Assembly (NCBI GenBank): GCA_032158295.1
Contig: CM063249.1
Location: 4,169,195-4,233,194 of the forward strand
Direction of reading: 5' to 3'
From: Pycnopodia helianthoides
Lineage: Eukaryota > Echinodermata > Asteroidea > Forcipulatida > Asteriidae
Length of the DNA: 64,000 nucleotides
Shown: one piece after another, positions 28,601 to 43,600 of the stretch
Layout of the letters: each line of letters begins with the position of its first letter
Numbering within the stretch: the stretch's first letter is position 1
Program-made: the position numbers and the translations under genes
The notes under the pieces: generated by a model
What the model was told of the DNA's origin: nothing
What the model saw: only the letters and a program-made list of their open reading frames with translations
Databases searched by the model: none

Positions 28601-31600
28601 TTGAAATTTTGAATAGACTGTGCAAGTCGTGCACATAAAGAAAACGAGAAAGCAACTCGTACGAAGACTATATTTTATTCTATGAAATCAAATCTGCTTT
28701 TAAAATTATATTTATTGAGTGGTAACTTGTGACTGAGCAAGTCGTTGTATCAACCTTTATGGACATAATTTTGGGTTGAACAAAAGAAAATTGACTAGAG
28801 CTGGAGTTGAATCTGCAACCTCCGGATTAACGTAACGTGCCAGCGCTCTACCAACTGAGATATCTAGCCCTAATGTTGGCGTCTCCCTATTTTGTCAATA
28901 TCTTTGTTCGGGGGGTGCCAGTCAGAAGCCATTCAACCTGTAATTGCCGTGTAGCCAGGGATCACACCCAAGTTTTACGATACAACCTGGGAAGCGGCAG
29001 CAGAGGGATCACATCATTTAAATCTAACTCACAAATGGCTTAGCTGCACCAATCCCCGCATCGATCACTACCGCACAGTCGCTGCAACGAAGGCGCAAGC
29101 TACAAGTTTTTTTCTCGTTTTTTTTCCTACCAACCTACAGATTGTACACCCATGACATACCAGGAATGTCCATGTCCTCGTAGTTGTGATGGTCTACTTG
29201 TGCCATGTCCTGTACAATGTACCCCTGGATGTAGCTGCCCGCCTGGCCAATACTGGGACGGGGAGAAATGCGTCAGTGATTGCCCTTGTGACTATTCAGA
29301 TCACGTGGTAAGCTCAAAATTTACTCTCTGCATCAATGTTTAGGGGATCATCAGGGGCCCAATTTTACAGAGCTGCTTAAATAGAAAATATTACTTAACA
29401 ATTTTCTGTTAAGCAGAAATGAGCAAGATACCAGAAATGAGTAAATTGCACATGTGACATGGTAGTTTTTGCTGATAATCTTACTCTGGTAAAGCATAAT
29501 TTTGTTGTGCTTAGCTACTTTTTGTGCTTAAAGCAGCTCTATGAAGTTGGACCCTGGCTGGCTTAGTGGTTTCTTTCCCTGCCTTCACCTCTGTGGATCT
29601 CAGTTCGAATCCCACCTCGGACTGGAGCCCTGATTGCGTGGGTTTTCCCCATTTGGGGTCTTCCTCTAAAGCTGAACATTTCTTCTCATTTTTTTTATTC
29701 ATCCTGTTATTGGCACTAATTGTGCTGGTGGATGTGTAATCATATATCAATCAATCAATAAATTTATCGTTTGTGTAACGGTTTAAACAAAATTATTTCC
29801 GTAATTTCATTTTGGCTTTCTATTTTAAATTGTCAGACATGTGCTCAAAATCCACGCACAAATAATCTTTGTTATTGACGGTATTTACTTTTGGTTATTT
29901 TATTAGGCATGATATTCTTCCTACTTTAATCCGATTTCCGATTTTTAGGGCCCTCAGAAAAATCAGCAAAATTATTATTCAATAGCCCGAAAAGTCCATA
30001 CAAACCTATACCAGATGTACATGTTGATTGACTCATGTACTTAATCATTGTTCCTACTCTTCAAGGGCAAAATGTCATGCCTGCTTTATGGTTTAAAAGT
30101 TTAAAATAACTTTATGAAATTTTAACTATTATTTTTGTTTTCAAGTTGAGACCACAGACTAATCAGTTTCAATTGTTGCAATTGTTTGTTAGACGGATGA
30201 TGTCTGGTATGAAGGTGAATGCATCATGTGTAAATGGGAGAACATTGCTCTGTGTAACATCAGCTGTGGTGAATACTGCCAGTATGAAAGTGGCTGCCAA
30301 GAAGGGGTAAGTGACGTTAGGTAAAAAAAAAACACAAAACATGCTTAGTGTCCCCGCCCGCTTCTTCTTCACTTTGCTAAGCGCCTCGGAATAGGCAACT
30401 AGACAGATGGCGCTTTACAAGTGCCTGATGATTGATTGATTGATTGAAACATAGCCCGACAGTTGTCTTGGAAAATGTGTCGTTGACTCGCTACAAAGAT
30501 TTGTCAAGTGCAATATGCTTGTAAATACACCATTTGCTCCATGCAACAAGATCATAACTCAGTTTAGTCCAAAGGTCATATCAAAGCTCAAACATCTCCC
30601 GCTTATTTATCTGAACTTGTTCACCATTACTCCCCTGCTAGGACTTTACGTTCATCTCAACAGTCATTGCTTACGACAACTACAAAAGCTTCTTCCATTT
30701 TTGATGGAAGATCATTTCTTTACGCTGCTCCATTTCTTTGGGATAGTCTTCCTGTGCATATTCGCCAGGCTAGTTCTTTACACTGTTTTAAGTCTCTGTC
30801 AAAAACTCATTTGTTTGAAGCTGCTTATTTGTAATCTGCTTACTTGTAATGTATCTTTCACTTATTGTATATTTTATTGTTCTCTTTATGCGCTTAGAGG
30901 CTTTTGCATTAGGCGCTTAACAAATGTCTTTATTATTATTATATCTTGCACACTTAAAAAACAAAATTGCTCCATGTATCAAGGTTGTTAATTTGCTCCA
31001 TGCATCAAGGTTGTTGCATGGTCATAACTCAGTTTGGCCAAAAAAAGCCATATCTTGCAGAATTTTAAATACACAATTTGCTCCAAGAACAAGATCCTAT
31101 TTTTCATTGGTTTTGTGTGTACATACTTTGTGTGTACGTACAGGAGTTTTTAATACAGTTAAGTCCTTTCTGCACCACAAAAAAATCATGTTTGCAACCA
31201 GGTCAAAAAACTTCATCATGCGACCTTTTTACATTTGTTACACATTTTAATCAATTAGTAATACTTTGGATTATACCTGAGATGTCCAAAATGTTATTTT
31301 TAGAATATTAAATCTGACTTGACAAATGAGTCTATTTTACCTGCACTTTTTGTTTTCTTTCTTTTTTTGCAACAGTACCAACTCGTTAACGAATATGCAA
31401 ACGATTTGATATGCTGCCATTGTATTCCAGAAGGTAGGTTAAGTTTTAAGGTTATCTGTGTTCTCCTTTTTATTGTGCCGCCTGGAAAATCTTAGAGCTG
31501 GAAGACTCTTGAACAATTTGTCTCTATTTTTTCCAATCATAATATTACGTAGTTCTTATACAGCGCTTTATCACACCCGATGGCATCTCAAAGCGCTCAG

Positions 31601-34600
31601 TATTTTTTCCTGCAAGGTATGCGGAGCTACATCACGAAGTATGAGACCTTTTTCCTTTACATAGCAAAAGTGTACCCTGCCCTTAAATATAAACTTGGGT
31701 CAACCAAAAGCCTTGAAACTGTAACACTTAGTGGGGGTTGATCTCTTGTGTTTTAGAAACTCATCCATTTTCTGGAAGTTTTCGGGATGGAAAAGTATAT
31801 CTTGAAAAAAAATTCAGTGACATTTGAAATTGAAATTTTTCATTCTTTCAGATCGCTGTCAATATGTCCATGATCCACCAATGAAGTATAGAGAGGTAAA
31901 GTAACATAAATTATTTGTGTGTTTCCTGAGGGCAAGATAGTCGACTAGAACAGTGAAAAGTGGAGGGAACTTGTTGCAAAATATGTATCGATAAACTTGA
32001 ACGAAATCACTCAAACTAATTTGGCTATGTACCCTTGTTTATTTTGTGTTTAGATATTGTTAAGTCATAAGTGTGAAGTTTTCCTCCCTGAAATTTTGTT
32101 GAAATTTGATCAAAAAAACTAGCCCCCCCCCCCCACTTCTTCAATTTTTGAACAAACGTTCTTTTCCGCCATTTCCCTGCATGGTTCCCAGCAAAAATCC
32201 ATTAAAATGAAAAGTGAAATCCACACTGAAGCACCAGTGCCTTAGAAAATCAGTGTAAAACCAGTCCTTGTTGTGATCAACACAGACTGGATGAAGGTTG
32301 TTTATCTTTGTTTCTATGCATATTGTCTTGTTTGGATTGATTCCATACAAAGTGTGGTGTCACAGTGCTGTTTTGATTCCCAGGCGCTTGGGGGCTTTTC
32401 TTGAAACTTCAGATTTTTGCCCAGCCTGACACTGATCACAATGTGTGGGTTTTTTAACATTATGAAACCATTTTTATTGAGTTTTATTCAATTACATGTA
32501 ATCATTACAGACTCGTTTACCTTTCTATGACAAAAGAACAATAATGTTAATTTTGTTCGAGCTGATCTTTAAGGGGAAGGTTAAGAGACGATTGTCAGTT
32601 TAGTTTAACAATGATCGATTCAACAATCAAGTCTAATTTACTAATCAAACAAAGTGTAAAGTCAACTGGAAAACAAAATAATATCGTCAGCTCAGGCCAA
32701 AAAGGTCATTAGTGCAGTTTGTATGGATTTCACGAGATTGGTTCTGCATATTTTGGAGCCCCTAGTTAGTGGAGTTTATTGATCTGGAGCAGTCTCCAAA
32801 GTAATTGTTTGGCAAAAAGAATCATTTATTTTTCTAAGAAAAATACTTGTTTTGTAGATTTTGATTTAGTTGGTATTAACATTTATAAGCATTTTTCATT
32901 TAATGCCCTATTAATCGTTACGGATATGAAATTGCAATTAATGACCTTATAGCACTAAGTTGAAGATACACAAATCTTTGTGTAAGAATGTTTGTGTATT
33001 AACCTTGACCCTCCAAGTGCTTTTGGCTAGAGACCCTTCTATATCTTCCACTCTTTGGTAACTTAACACTAAAATGTTTGGACTTGGATAAGATTGGTAT
33101 GACTGATCCAGTGTTAACTCATACAGTACGATAGTGTACGGAGTCAGACAAAATCCAGAAATTTATTTTGGAAGTTCTGGACCCAAGCTCTGGTGTTGTC
33201 AGCAGCAGAGTGTGGGTTCGAATCCCGGTCATGACACTTGTGCCCTTGAGCAAGGCACTTAACCATAATTGCTTTGTAAAAAATGGGAAGGTAGTGCATT
33301 TTGCTCTACCAGCCAGGCTCCTAGTGGATGATACCCACGCCGACATCTTTACGGACTGTGAAGGGGGGTAACCCTGTTTCAGCCCCAGGAGTTAGGTGGC
33401 AAAAGTACGTGCCCCTGGTGACAGTTGATTTGGGTCTACAGCCCAAATCAGTAAAGTGTAGCCCTCACCTTGAAGTGGCCGTCCGGCCTTGTGAGTTAGG
33501 CGATATATCTCATAAAAGAAAATAAATTTAAAAAATTTTAAAGTAGTAATTTGATGTACATTGTATTTTTTTTTTTATTGTAAACTTTGTTGCAATTTAG
33601 CCCCATGACTACAAATACATTGTTTTAATAAACCAGAAATAATAATAATAATAATAACTTTGGGGTCATGTGGGTTGATGTTTTGCAGGTTGGAGAAACA
33701 TGGAACCCTGATAAATGCACGGAGTGTGTGTGCGATGAATCCAACACTATAACATGTACGTCCATGTCATGCAGTTCAGCTCCTTGTGATGACGTAAGTT
33801 TCTTCACTCTCATCATGACATTGTTGTTTTGTATCGGCTGTTCCAACTACAACCGAAAAATGCAAACCAAATAAAAATTTCCTCAATGCAAAATTAACAT
33901 CTGTTAAAATTGCTGCGGTTCCCGCTGCTAAACTGCGTCTAGCCACCGGGCAACGTCGGTGGTCTAGTTGGTAAGACATCTGCTCTAGCATGGCAAAAGT
34001 CGTGGGTTTTAATCCCACCTGAGTGATATGCCTGTGGAATTTTTTTCACAGAAGTCAGGAAAGTACTGAATATACAGCGCTTAATACACATTGGTGTAAG
34101 AACAAAACACCAAATAATTTAATGGAAAAGATTCCAACGTGCCCAATCATAACCACCGCTGCAACTACAACCCCTAGAAAACTAAGTAGTTGATAAATTT
34201 CAGATTTTTGTTCCTTCCATTGAAGTTTCATCGCAAACATTTTTCGCGAAAAGACCAAGTTGTAGTTGTTTTGGAATATTGTTATTTATTCATTTTGTAA
34301 TTAGGCTCAATTGGTCATCGAAGTTGCAAATAAATAATGAAAGAAAAAACACCCTAGTTGCACAGAATTTTGTGCTTCCAAATGTCTGAGAAAGGCTTCA
34401 TGCCTGAAGTCTTTCTCGGATTCAAATACTTTTGCGAGAAATTACCTCTTTCTCAAAAACTACATTACATCAGAGGGAGTTGTTTCTCAAAGTGTTTCAT
34501 ACTATCAGCAGCTTGCAGGTGCTCCTTACCAAGTAAGTTGTTATGGTAATGTATTTCTTGAGTAATTACCAAAAGTATCCACTGCCTTTAACCAAAGACA

Positions 34601-37600
34601 CAAGTATTTGTAATGATCAAACAAATAGATTAGTCTCAGTCTTAAAGCTTGTTGATGGTGACGTTCATAACCTATATTAATCCTCTAGTTTGAGCTGCCA
34701 TTTTTGATTCTGTTTTCTTGTTCCGATAGCCGATTGAGGATCCTAACATCTGCTGTCCGTACTGCCGTAAGCATTCATCTTTTCTCTCATCAGCTTCTCT
34801 TGTTCCACTGATATTACAAACAAGGCAGGGTTTAGGTGTTCTCGTTAGTCATACTCTTCTATATTACAGTGTGATAAACTTGACCCTTGATTCTTCCAAC
34901 AGTCGTAGACTGGAGGAACATGACAAACTGTACTTAAAGTTTTGCAAATGATTGTGATGTTTGTTTATTTTTTTTTTTTTTTTCCTACTTAAAATGTTGG
35001 GAAAGAAAGGCTGACAAATTTTGCACAATTTTAAGACAAGGCCCACCGGATCTCTGAGGTCTCTCAGGGTTATCCATATTTTGATGCCTGATTTTGTTTT
35101 CTACAGACTTGAATAATTCTCTAAAAGTTCCAATTATAACAGATGCGTTAAAAACAAATCCGAATATTCTTTTGTATTTGACATACTGTTTTTTTGTTTT
35201 ACTTCAATTAGAGACAAATACTCATTTATTGATGTTCTCTATTTCTTTTATAAGTGTCATTATAAACTCGAAACACAGCAACTGTCAGTGTACATTTTCC
35301 TCAAAATTTTCGTTGATAAATAGTTTTACAGTGATTCTGTGGATCCTTAAAAAGTAGTAAAAAGTCATAAATTTACCCATCCAAATTTAAGGCCTCACAT
35401 TAAGAAGAATTGAAAAATATTAATTCAGTTATTTGAGGTCTTAAAAAAAATGGATGAAGCGTATAATGAATTTTTCTATCAGCTCGTAAAGAACCGATTT
35501 AAACTGCGCGTAAAAAGGTAACATAAAGTGTGAGCGGGTATAGCTGTTTCTCCCCCTGCTTTGTTCACCTATTTTGGTTTTAAATTTTATTAAGGGTAGC
35601 TTTGAAGGATCCTAAAAAGTCTCAAATTTGACTTTTTAAAGTGAGCAGAAACCCTTTTTTAGAAATGTTTAAAACACCCCTAAAAATTATATTTTGTATT
35701 TCACATGCTATTTTTTAATTTCTCAATATTAAATCACTGTTTTCTTTGCAACGTGTATCACACGAGTCTAAAGTTACATCAATTTGTTTTCTTGATTTGT
35801 AGCGCCGACTACAACCGAGCTACCGACACCTCCGCACCTACCACAACAGAAATAACTACAACAAGCCCAATCATAACCACTGCAGCAACTACAACCCCTG
35901 GAAAATCAAGTAATTGTGATATTAATCTTATGGCAACACAAATCTGACCACGTCTCAACCCCTCCTTCAACAACTCCACTCGCTTCCTATTCACGAACGT
36001 ATCATCTTCAAGTTGTTAACAATCTCATATAAATGTTGGAATGAAACTGCTCCCCTTACCTTACTGAGCTTATCACTCCATACCAGCCTAATTGCACACT
36101 CCATTCCAGCTCAGATACAAGGATTCTCACAAAACATCAAACCAGATAATTTCCATCTTCCCAAAGGTTTTTATGCAGCAGCACCAAACCTTTGGAACAG
36201 TCTCCCTTATCAAATACGTCATGCCATTTCACTTACTGAGTTCAAAACATTGCTTGAAACTCACCTTTTCTAGACTTGTTTTGCTTACTAGGCTATTTAT
36301 TTATTTGTCATTCCTTTGTATTGTTAATTGTTGATTGTTGTAATATTTTATTGTTGTAAAGCGTTGTGGTGCCTTTTCTGCGTAAGAACGCTACATAAAA
36401 TCTTAGATTATTATTATTGTTGTATATGTATTTCAGATTGTTTTCCTTACAGGATGTAGGCTTCACGGATGTAGGTCATGTACCCTTTGGCTAACCATGA
36501 CGTTTTTTCTTTATTCCAGTTTGTCCAGATTACTGCCACGTCGACGAAGAGATACCATGTGACAAGCAGTTCTATGTCGGAGGCAATTACCCTTCAACAG
36601 CAACTTCTTCTGTAATCCCAACGTGGATCCGAACATCGATCCCGACTGCAAATGTGAAGAGGGCTACTACAAAGACGGACCAGATGGAGACATCGAAAGC
36701 TTGTACAACTTCAACTATGGATCCCCTATGTGTCTGAAATTTGAGGAGCACTGTGATGAGTGTTTGAATGAATTTGGTGTTTACATACCTGTGAGTCTTT
36801 TTTCAATTATTTGTTTTCTCATATATTTTCTAGCTGCCGGCAACTCAGAAATCGTATTATTTTGGTGTACAGAGCTATCATTGAGGCCCATTTTGTGTAG
36901 GATTTTGTAAGGGTTTACAAGATAATGTGCACAATCTGCAGCCAAGCGTGACAGAAACAACAGTGCAAACCTCTTCTCATAATGCAGGGTTCTGCCCACA
37001 GTGTTCGGTGCCGGAAAACCCGCCCGGCACTCAGGATTCCCCAACCACCACTGGCAGAATTTTCTCTGTTTCCGACCACCACACATTTTCCAAATTTGTT
37101 AGTTACACTTGAAGTTTCCTTTCAAATGTTTTCAACAAAATGTAAAATTGGGTATTTACCAGTAAAAATGGTATCCAAAGCCATGAATCTTGAGTACTTC
37201 TTTGATTTGAGTCTATTTATATGATCTACCGTGTAACTGATCCATCTCGCAATGGTTTCCAGGGAAACATTTTTCCACCACTAAAGAAATCCTGGGCAGA
37301 ACCCTGATAGTAGGTCTATATCTGCCGGCATCTTAAAGGTAGGGTGGTAGATTTGTAAATACTCCCAAAATTAATGACCGTAAAAACTTACTTAACGAGA
37401 AGCACTGCAGCAGTTGATAGTATGAACTATTTTGAGAGAGTAATATGGTTTGTATAACTTTTCACTCAAAAAAGATGTGAATCTGAGAAATGGTTCATGC
37501 ATGAATCGTCTCCCAGATTTCTGAGGGTCGGTGTCCATTCAAGGATGCTGCAGCCAGAGATGCGGTTGGTACCCATCGTCACCTCGTTAAACTTGGAGGG

Positions 37601-40600
37601 ATTTGACATTCTTGTGAAAGGACCATGTTTTTTTTGTTGCTGTTTTCTCAGCAAGTAGACACTGCATTCAGCTGAAACTTTCACATGTAACTTTTATTGT
37701 ATCTTTCTTGATAATTGTGCCTATGTATCAGCATCACGTTGATAAAAACCAATCTATGACCCTACCTTTAAAGCTCACATTTTTGATTCAGAGTGTACAG
37801 AGCTACAATGAATTATGAGACTCATTTATGTAGCACTTTGTAATGGTTAAAAAAGGTGAAACGATGCAAGTCCTAAATATTGTTTGAAGCTTTGCATGGT
37901 GTGGACAAATAGGAAAAATTATAAATAAAATAATAGTAAACTTGCGGGTACAACCATGTGTAAATCTCTTTTGTTTGAGTATTGGCTCTGAGAAGAGCCT
38001 GTTTGGTCTTGACGTTTGAACAGTACACTCTGCTCGTCTTCAGGAGAAGAGTCCTTCTGTTAACAATAAGTGTGCTGGGTTCTTTCACGTCCATTAATAC
38101 ACAACGCCTATGGCTAAGGAAGGGAACCAGTCATAACCAGCATGCATTGCAAGGCATTCTGAGTGGTAAACCTTCTTTGCTATAAAGCAATTTTATGATA
38201 TGATTAGCAGATTCCTATGCCTAAAATCTTTTTAAAATTCGTTTTCACAAGAAAGATAGTCTTCCATTCAAGGCAGAGGAGACCAAACTATTTTTTTATT
38301 TTATTAATTTGATTTTGTTTTTAATTCAATTTGTTTGTATATTTTTAGGAGGGGGAGTCTTACGTACGAGCAGGCTGCGAAGTGTGTGTGTGTCGCTACT
38401 TGTTCTCACAGTATATTTATGAATTTGAATGTGTTTACAATGGAAGTCTACCAACCTGTGTCACAGAAGGTAATCATCCTTTTGTAATGGTTTGATTATT
38501 TGTAGACATGAAAGAATTAAACAGCTACTTGAGCGAAAATATTGTTAACGGGAATGCTAATTAAGCTGTTAAGTTACGTTGTATTTGATCTGAAGAAAGG
38601 AGGCACATCTCAAAACTTGTCCAGCTGTGTTTTTTTCTTTAAATTATTTTATGGAGTAATTAGGATACAAAGTGTAAAGTGTCTCTTGTGCAGTATCTTG
38701 CCTACCAGGAAATACCATGGAACACACAAACATGGTGTGTGCATTCTCTTGATTCAGATATTTGACTTTTTCAGTTGTAAATCGTGTTTATACTTTCAGT
38801 AATAACATAAGCCTGGGTCTTAAAACTAAATCTCTTTTTCAATATTTAATTTCTTTTTATTAGCACCCACTACAACGGTGACAACAACAACCACTGAAGC
38901 ACCAACAACTACCGGTAAATCATTATATTTAATTTTGGGTTGAACAAATTGACTACATTGGGACTTCAACCTGCGACCTCCGGATTAACGTGCCACCACT
39001 CTACCAACTGAGATATCTTGCCCTATGTTGGCGGTCTCTCTTTTTTGTTAATATTTTTATTTGCTGGGGTGGCAGTCAGAAACCACTCGGCCTTTAACTG
39101 CTGTGTAGCCAGGGATCACACCCAAGTTTATGATACAACCTGGGCAGTGGCAGCAGAGGGATCACTTTAAGGGGATGCGACTTTTTGTTTCAAATACCAA
39201 GTAAAATAAACCACAAGGGACACTAACTGGGTAAATATTAGAAAACAGAATGAGCGGGGCTTGAACCTGCAACCTCCAGATTAACATACTTGCGCTCTAC
39301 CAATTTCAATAGGCGTAATCTCATATTTTTTATATTTACAAAATAATAATCCGCTAAAAAATAGTCTTTTCCCAGGTCTTGAAGTTTACACTGGACCACT
39401 TGGCGCTGGATAGCGAAAATACTTTTTTTTTTCTTTTTATAAGTCCTTTTTTTCTTGTTCTTATTTTTTTAACAGCTGGTACAACAGTGACAACGACACC
39501 TGGTACAACACCATTCTTACCAGGTTAGTATCTTCCTTTGAATGCACTCAATGATTTGATAAGTTTAAAGGAACATTACAGAATTGGTTTTGCTAACAAA
39601 ACAGTTGCTGGCAGTGTAAGCACTTTATGTAATCCACCATATACATAAACTGACAAACCTGTAGAAGTTTGAGATCGATTGGCCATCTGGGTCACGAGAA
39701 AATAGTGAAAAACCGATTACACATTTGCATGAAATCATATAGATTCAACAAATGAATAAAACGCTCACTGAGCGATAAACTCCAATCGTAAAATTACTTT
39801 ATTCATTTCTCATCAAATGAGGCATTTCAGACAGAAATATTTCAAGGGATGTTTTCTACTATCATCATCATTAGACCGTATAAGTTTTATGTAAATCTGT
39901 GATCAAAAGTATATTGTACAAGCTTTTTTCTTACCAATTCTGTAATGTTCCTTTAACTGATCCCGGGAGAGCTGTTTTGTGTAAAATGCTCGGTGTTATT
40001 ACCTTTGCTCATAAATGGTTAGTCTTTACAGGTGATCATAACGTGCAGAACTTTTCAATGTTTTTCAACTTTACATTTAACAATAAATATTTGAATTTTG
40101 TTTAGATACCTTTTGGAATCGTTGATAGTGCAGTGACGTATCTTTGGATGTCATCACAACATCTTCAATAAGTGTAGTGATTTGAACCTCTGTCATGTGA
40201 CCACCTTTTGGGCATCTGCGATGATCTGCTGTCATGTGATCGCCCAAAAGGCGGTCACATGATGGAGGTTTGTTTCGTGTAGATGTCGTGGCTACATTTC
40301 TTCACTACCAACTATTCAAAGAACATATCTAAAAAGAAAAAATTCTTGTCTATATAATGGAATCCAATTTTATCTTACACGGTACTAATAAATATTTGAT
40401 AATTTATTTTATCCTTTTGTTAGATTGTAATGACGAATGTCACGTGATCGAACCGATTCCGTGCGAATCCCAAAACCTGGCAGCCAAAAATGATCCACCC
40501 CCATTTACGACCGATTTGTTCTGCAAGCCCTCCTTTGCAGACTTCATGAACTACCAAAATCCTTGTAAGTGTCGAGAAGGATTCATCCGGGACTACAGTG

Positions 40601-43600
40601 GAGACTTGAGCCCAGACTCTCTTGAAGTTCACATTGGATTCTCCTGGCAAACGTACATGTGCGTGACGCTCGATGAACCGTGTGAAGTCGGACCGTGCAC
40701 GATAGACGGCAACACCGTTTTGGTATGTAGTTATGTGCAATCATTTGAATCTTCTGCTCCTTTCTGTTCACTTTTTTTTCCACCTGACTGCTTCTGGTTC
40801 ACTTATATACTTGTATTTGTATGTTGTGTTGTCATTTACCGTTTGAGAAAAACTCTGCTACGGTCGTATGAGCAGGCCAATTTTATTCCATTTGAAACTT
40901 ATCTTTTTTGAGAGAGAATTCCCCTTCGAAGAAATACAGTATTGATAATTTGAATCTGAAAAACAGTTCATGCATTAATCAGTGTTGTATGACTCGAGTC
41001 CAAGACTCGGACTCGAGTCCGTCTCGAGTCACAATTTCGGTGACTCGGACTTGACTCGAGTCACGTCTGCAAAAGACTCGGACTCGGACTCGGACTCGAC
41101 TATCCTGACTCGGACTTGTCCCCGAGGACTCATGACTTGCGAGTCACGTATTTTCACAAACAATACCTTTTTTAAATATTAAAAACAATTCCCATGATCC
41201 GATTGTCATTCCCAGAGTGCACATGGAGGAATACTAACGTCTAGCACAATAAATAAGTACACTGTTGTATGGTGTTGCAAGTAATAGTGTTCTTGATTAT
41301 TGTGTAGTAAAGGGCCATGTACGTACAGCGCGTGTATGTTCGATTCGTATGTTCAATACGCATAATAACACTGAGATGCACGACACCAATATCAATGCTG
41401 GTATTCTGTCAACGTTAACACCATAGCCACTGCTTGTGCTTGATGCATATTACCAGGGAAATGGCATGTCTGGTACCTGTAAAACACAGTCTGCATATTG
41501 CACTGTGATGGATGTGTGTTGTTTGCACCAGTTTCCACACGTGGTCGACACAAACGCACGCACACCCACACATCACACGACGTCAAGTTTGGTCATGAAC
41601 ATTTTTTTATCAGGTAGGTAGCCAACAAGTTCTGCCGTTCCGCCCACAATTTTTTTTTCTGCAGCACACGACGGCTATGGAGTCAACAGTTCAGGGAAAG
41701 GCTGTTCTTCCCTATCCCTTAACTGTTGACTCCATAGCCGACGTGTGCTGCAGAAAAAAAAATTGCGGGCAGAACGGCAGAACTTGTTGGCTACCTATTT
41801 TACGACATTGGTTTGCAATCAATATTTAAACAAGTGACGCGTGACTCGGACTTGGACCAAGTGACTCGTGACTCAAACTCGGACTCGGACCAAATGACTC
41901 GGGACTCGGACTTGGACTCGGACCAAGTGACTCGTGAGTCGGACTCGGACTCGACACAGGTGACTCGACTACAACACTGGCATTAATTGTATCTCTGATT
42001 TTTGAGGGTTGGTGTCCATTTGCAAGTGCTGTGGCGAGAGATGCAGTTGGTACCCGCTGTCACCTCGCTAAACATGAATGGATTCAACTTTTTTTGTGAA
42101 AATACCGTGACATTTTTGTTCTGTTTTCCAAGCAAGTAGACACTGTATTCAGCTGAAACTTTCACATGTAACTTTTATTGTACCTTTCATTAAAATGTTA
42201 GTCCTATAAATTAGCAATACGTTGACAAAAAAACAATCTATGACCCTATCTTTAGCAGAAAGGAGAATTAAACATCTGCTTTCCTGCGAAAGTGAATACG
42301 AAGTGAATTAAGTGAAGCAAGCAATCGGGTACACACTGTTTTCCAATTGTGACGCAAGGAACTGCGCTTCACTTTTGCAATTTGTACGAAGTATGAACCG
42401 GACTTTACCGAGACTGGCTTTGGTTTGTTTAAATTTGATAAAATAACTGCTTTTGCCCTCGGGGAGTTTAATAATAATTAAACTAGTTTTTTTATATAGC
42501 ACTTTATCTCCAAGCATCTCAAAGCGCTTAGCATTATTTATTTTCAGACAGGTATTTGAAGCTTTTTTTTTAAATTTTCAGACAGGTATTTGAAGCTTTT
42601 TTTTTTAATATGAGACCTATTAATGTAATACCTTGTAAGGGTTTACAAGGTGCTGTGGCGCATTCAGCAGAAACACCCGCGCAAACCCCTTCTATTAGCG
42701 ATAAGTGTAGCTGGGTTCTTTTACGTGCATTATTACACAACACTTGGGACCTTCGGCTTTACGTCCCATCCGAAGGACGAAGCAATAATGGTTAAGTGTC
42801 TTACTTACGGACACAAGTGTCAAGATCGGGACTCGAACCCACACTCTGCTGATCAGAAACACCAGAGCTTGAGTCCATAGTGCGCTTGACCCCTCGGCCA
42901 CGACACGCCGAGTATAGTTTGACAAACTGTTTTTGTTTTGTTTGTGCCTCTTTGCAGCCAGGGGAATCCATTCAGAAAGATTGCCTACTATGCACCTGTA
43001 AGTCTTTCATTGGTAACAACAGTGAAGATACGCACCATGAATTGGATTGTGTAAAAGTGGTGGACTGTACTACAACACCAGGTAGGTCAATAAGAACTTT
43101 TATAACACTGTTTGTTTCCCAATACTCAGCCCAATACTTAGCTTCTTTTCTTTCTGCCTTATTGCCAAACTGTAATATTCATGTCGTCATTCTGCATAAC
43201 TCCTTCTTGCATTGTTATTATAACTACCTTTAAAATATTATTGTTTTTGTTGTTATCATTGATATTATGTTCTTTCAATGTATTCCTCTTTAAGTTAATT
43301 TTTTAATGTTTGTTTGTTTGTTGCTTTTGTTTTTGCTGTAAATTGTGTCGGTTTGTGTCAAATGAAAATGCCCCCATATTGGTTTGCTCCTAATCCATTG
43401 TGTTTTTCAGTTCTTGATTGTCTTTAATTAAAATAGTTGTTCTATATTTGTGTATTTTTCTTTTACCAATATGGAAATAAATGTTGAATTGAATTGAATT
43501 TTTTTGAGTAATCTCCGACTGATGATGGCCGACTCATGGTCATTGTTGCAACGACGAGACCCATAGTACCTTGTAAGGGTAAACAAGGTGATGCCTTTCA

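Noticed and set aside
36623..36790. Separate small gene starting with Met at 36623
   Set aside because: It is the second half of the exon 36520-36790; the apparent start comes from the one-base loss near 36591.
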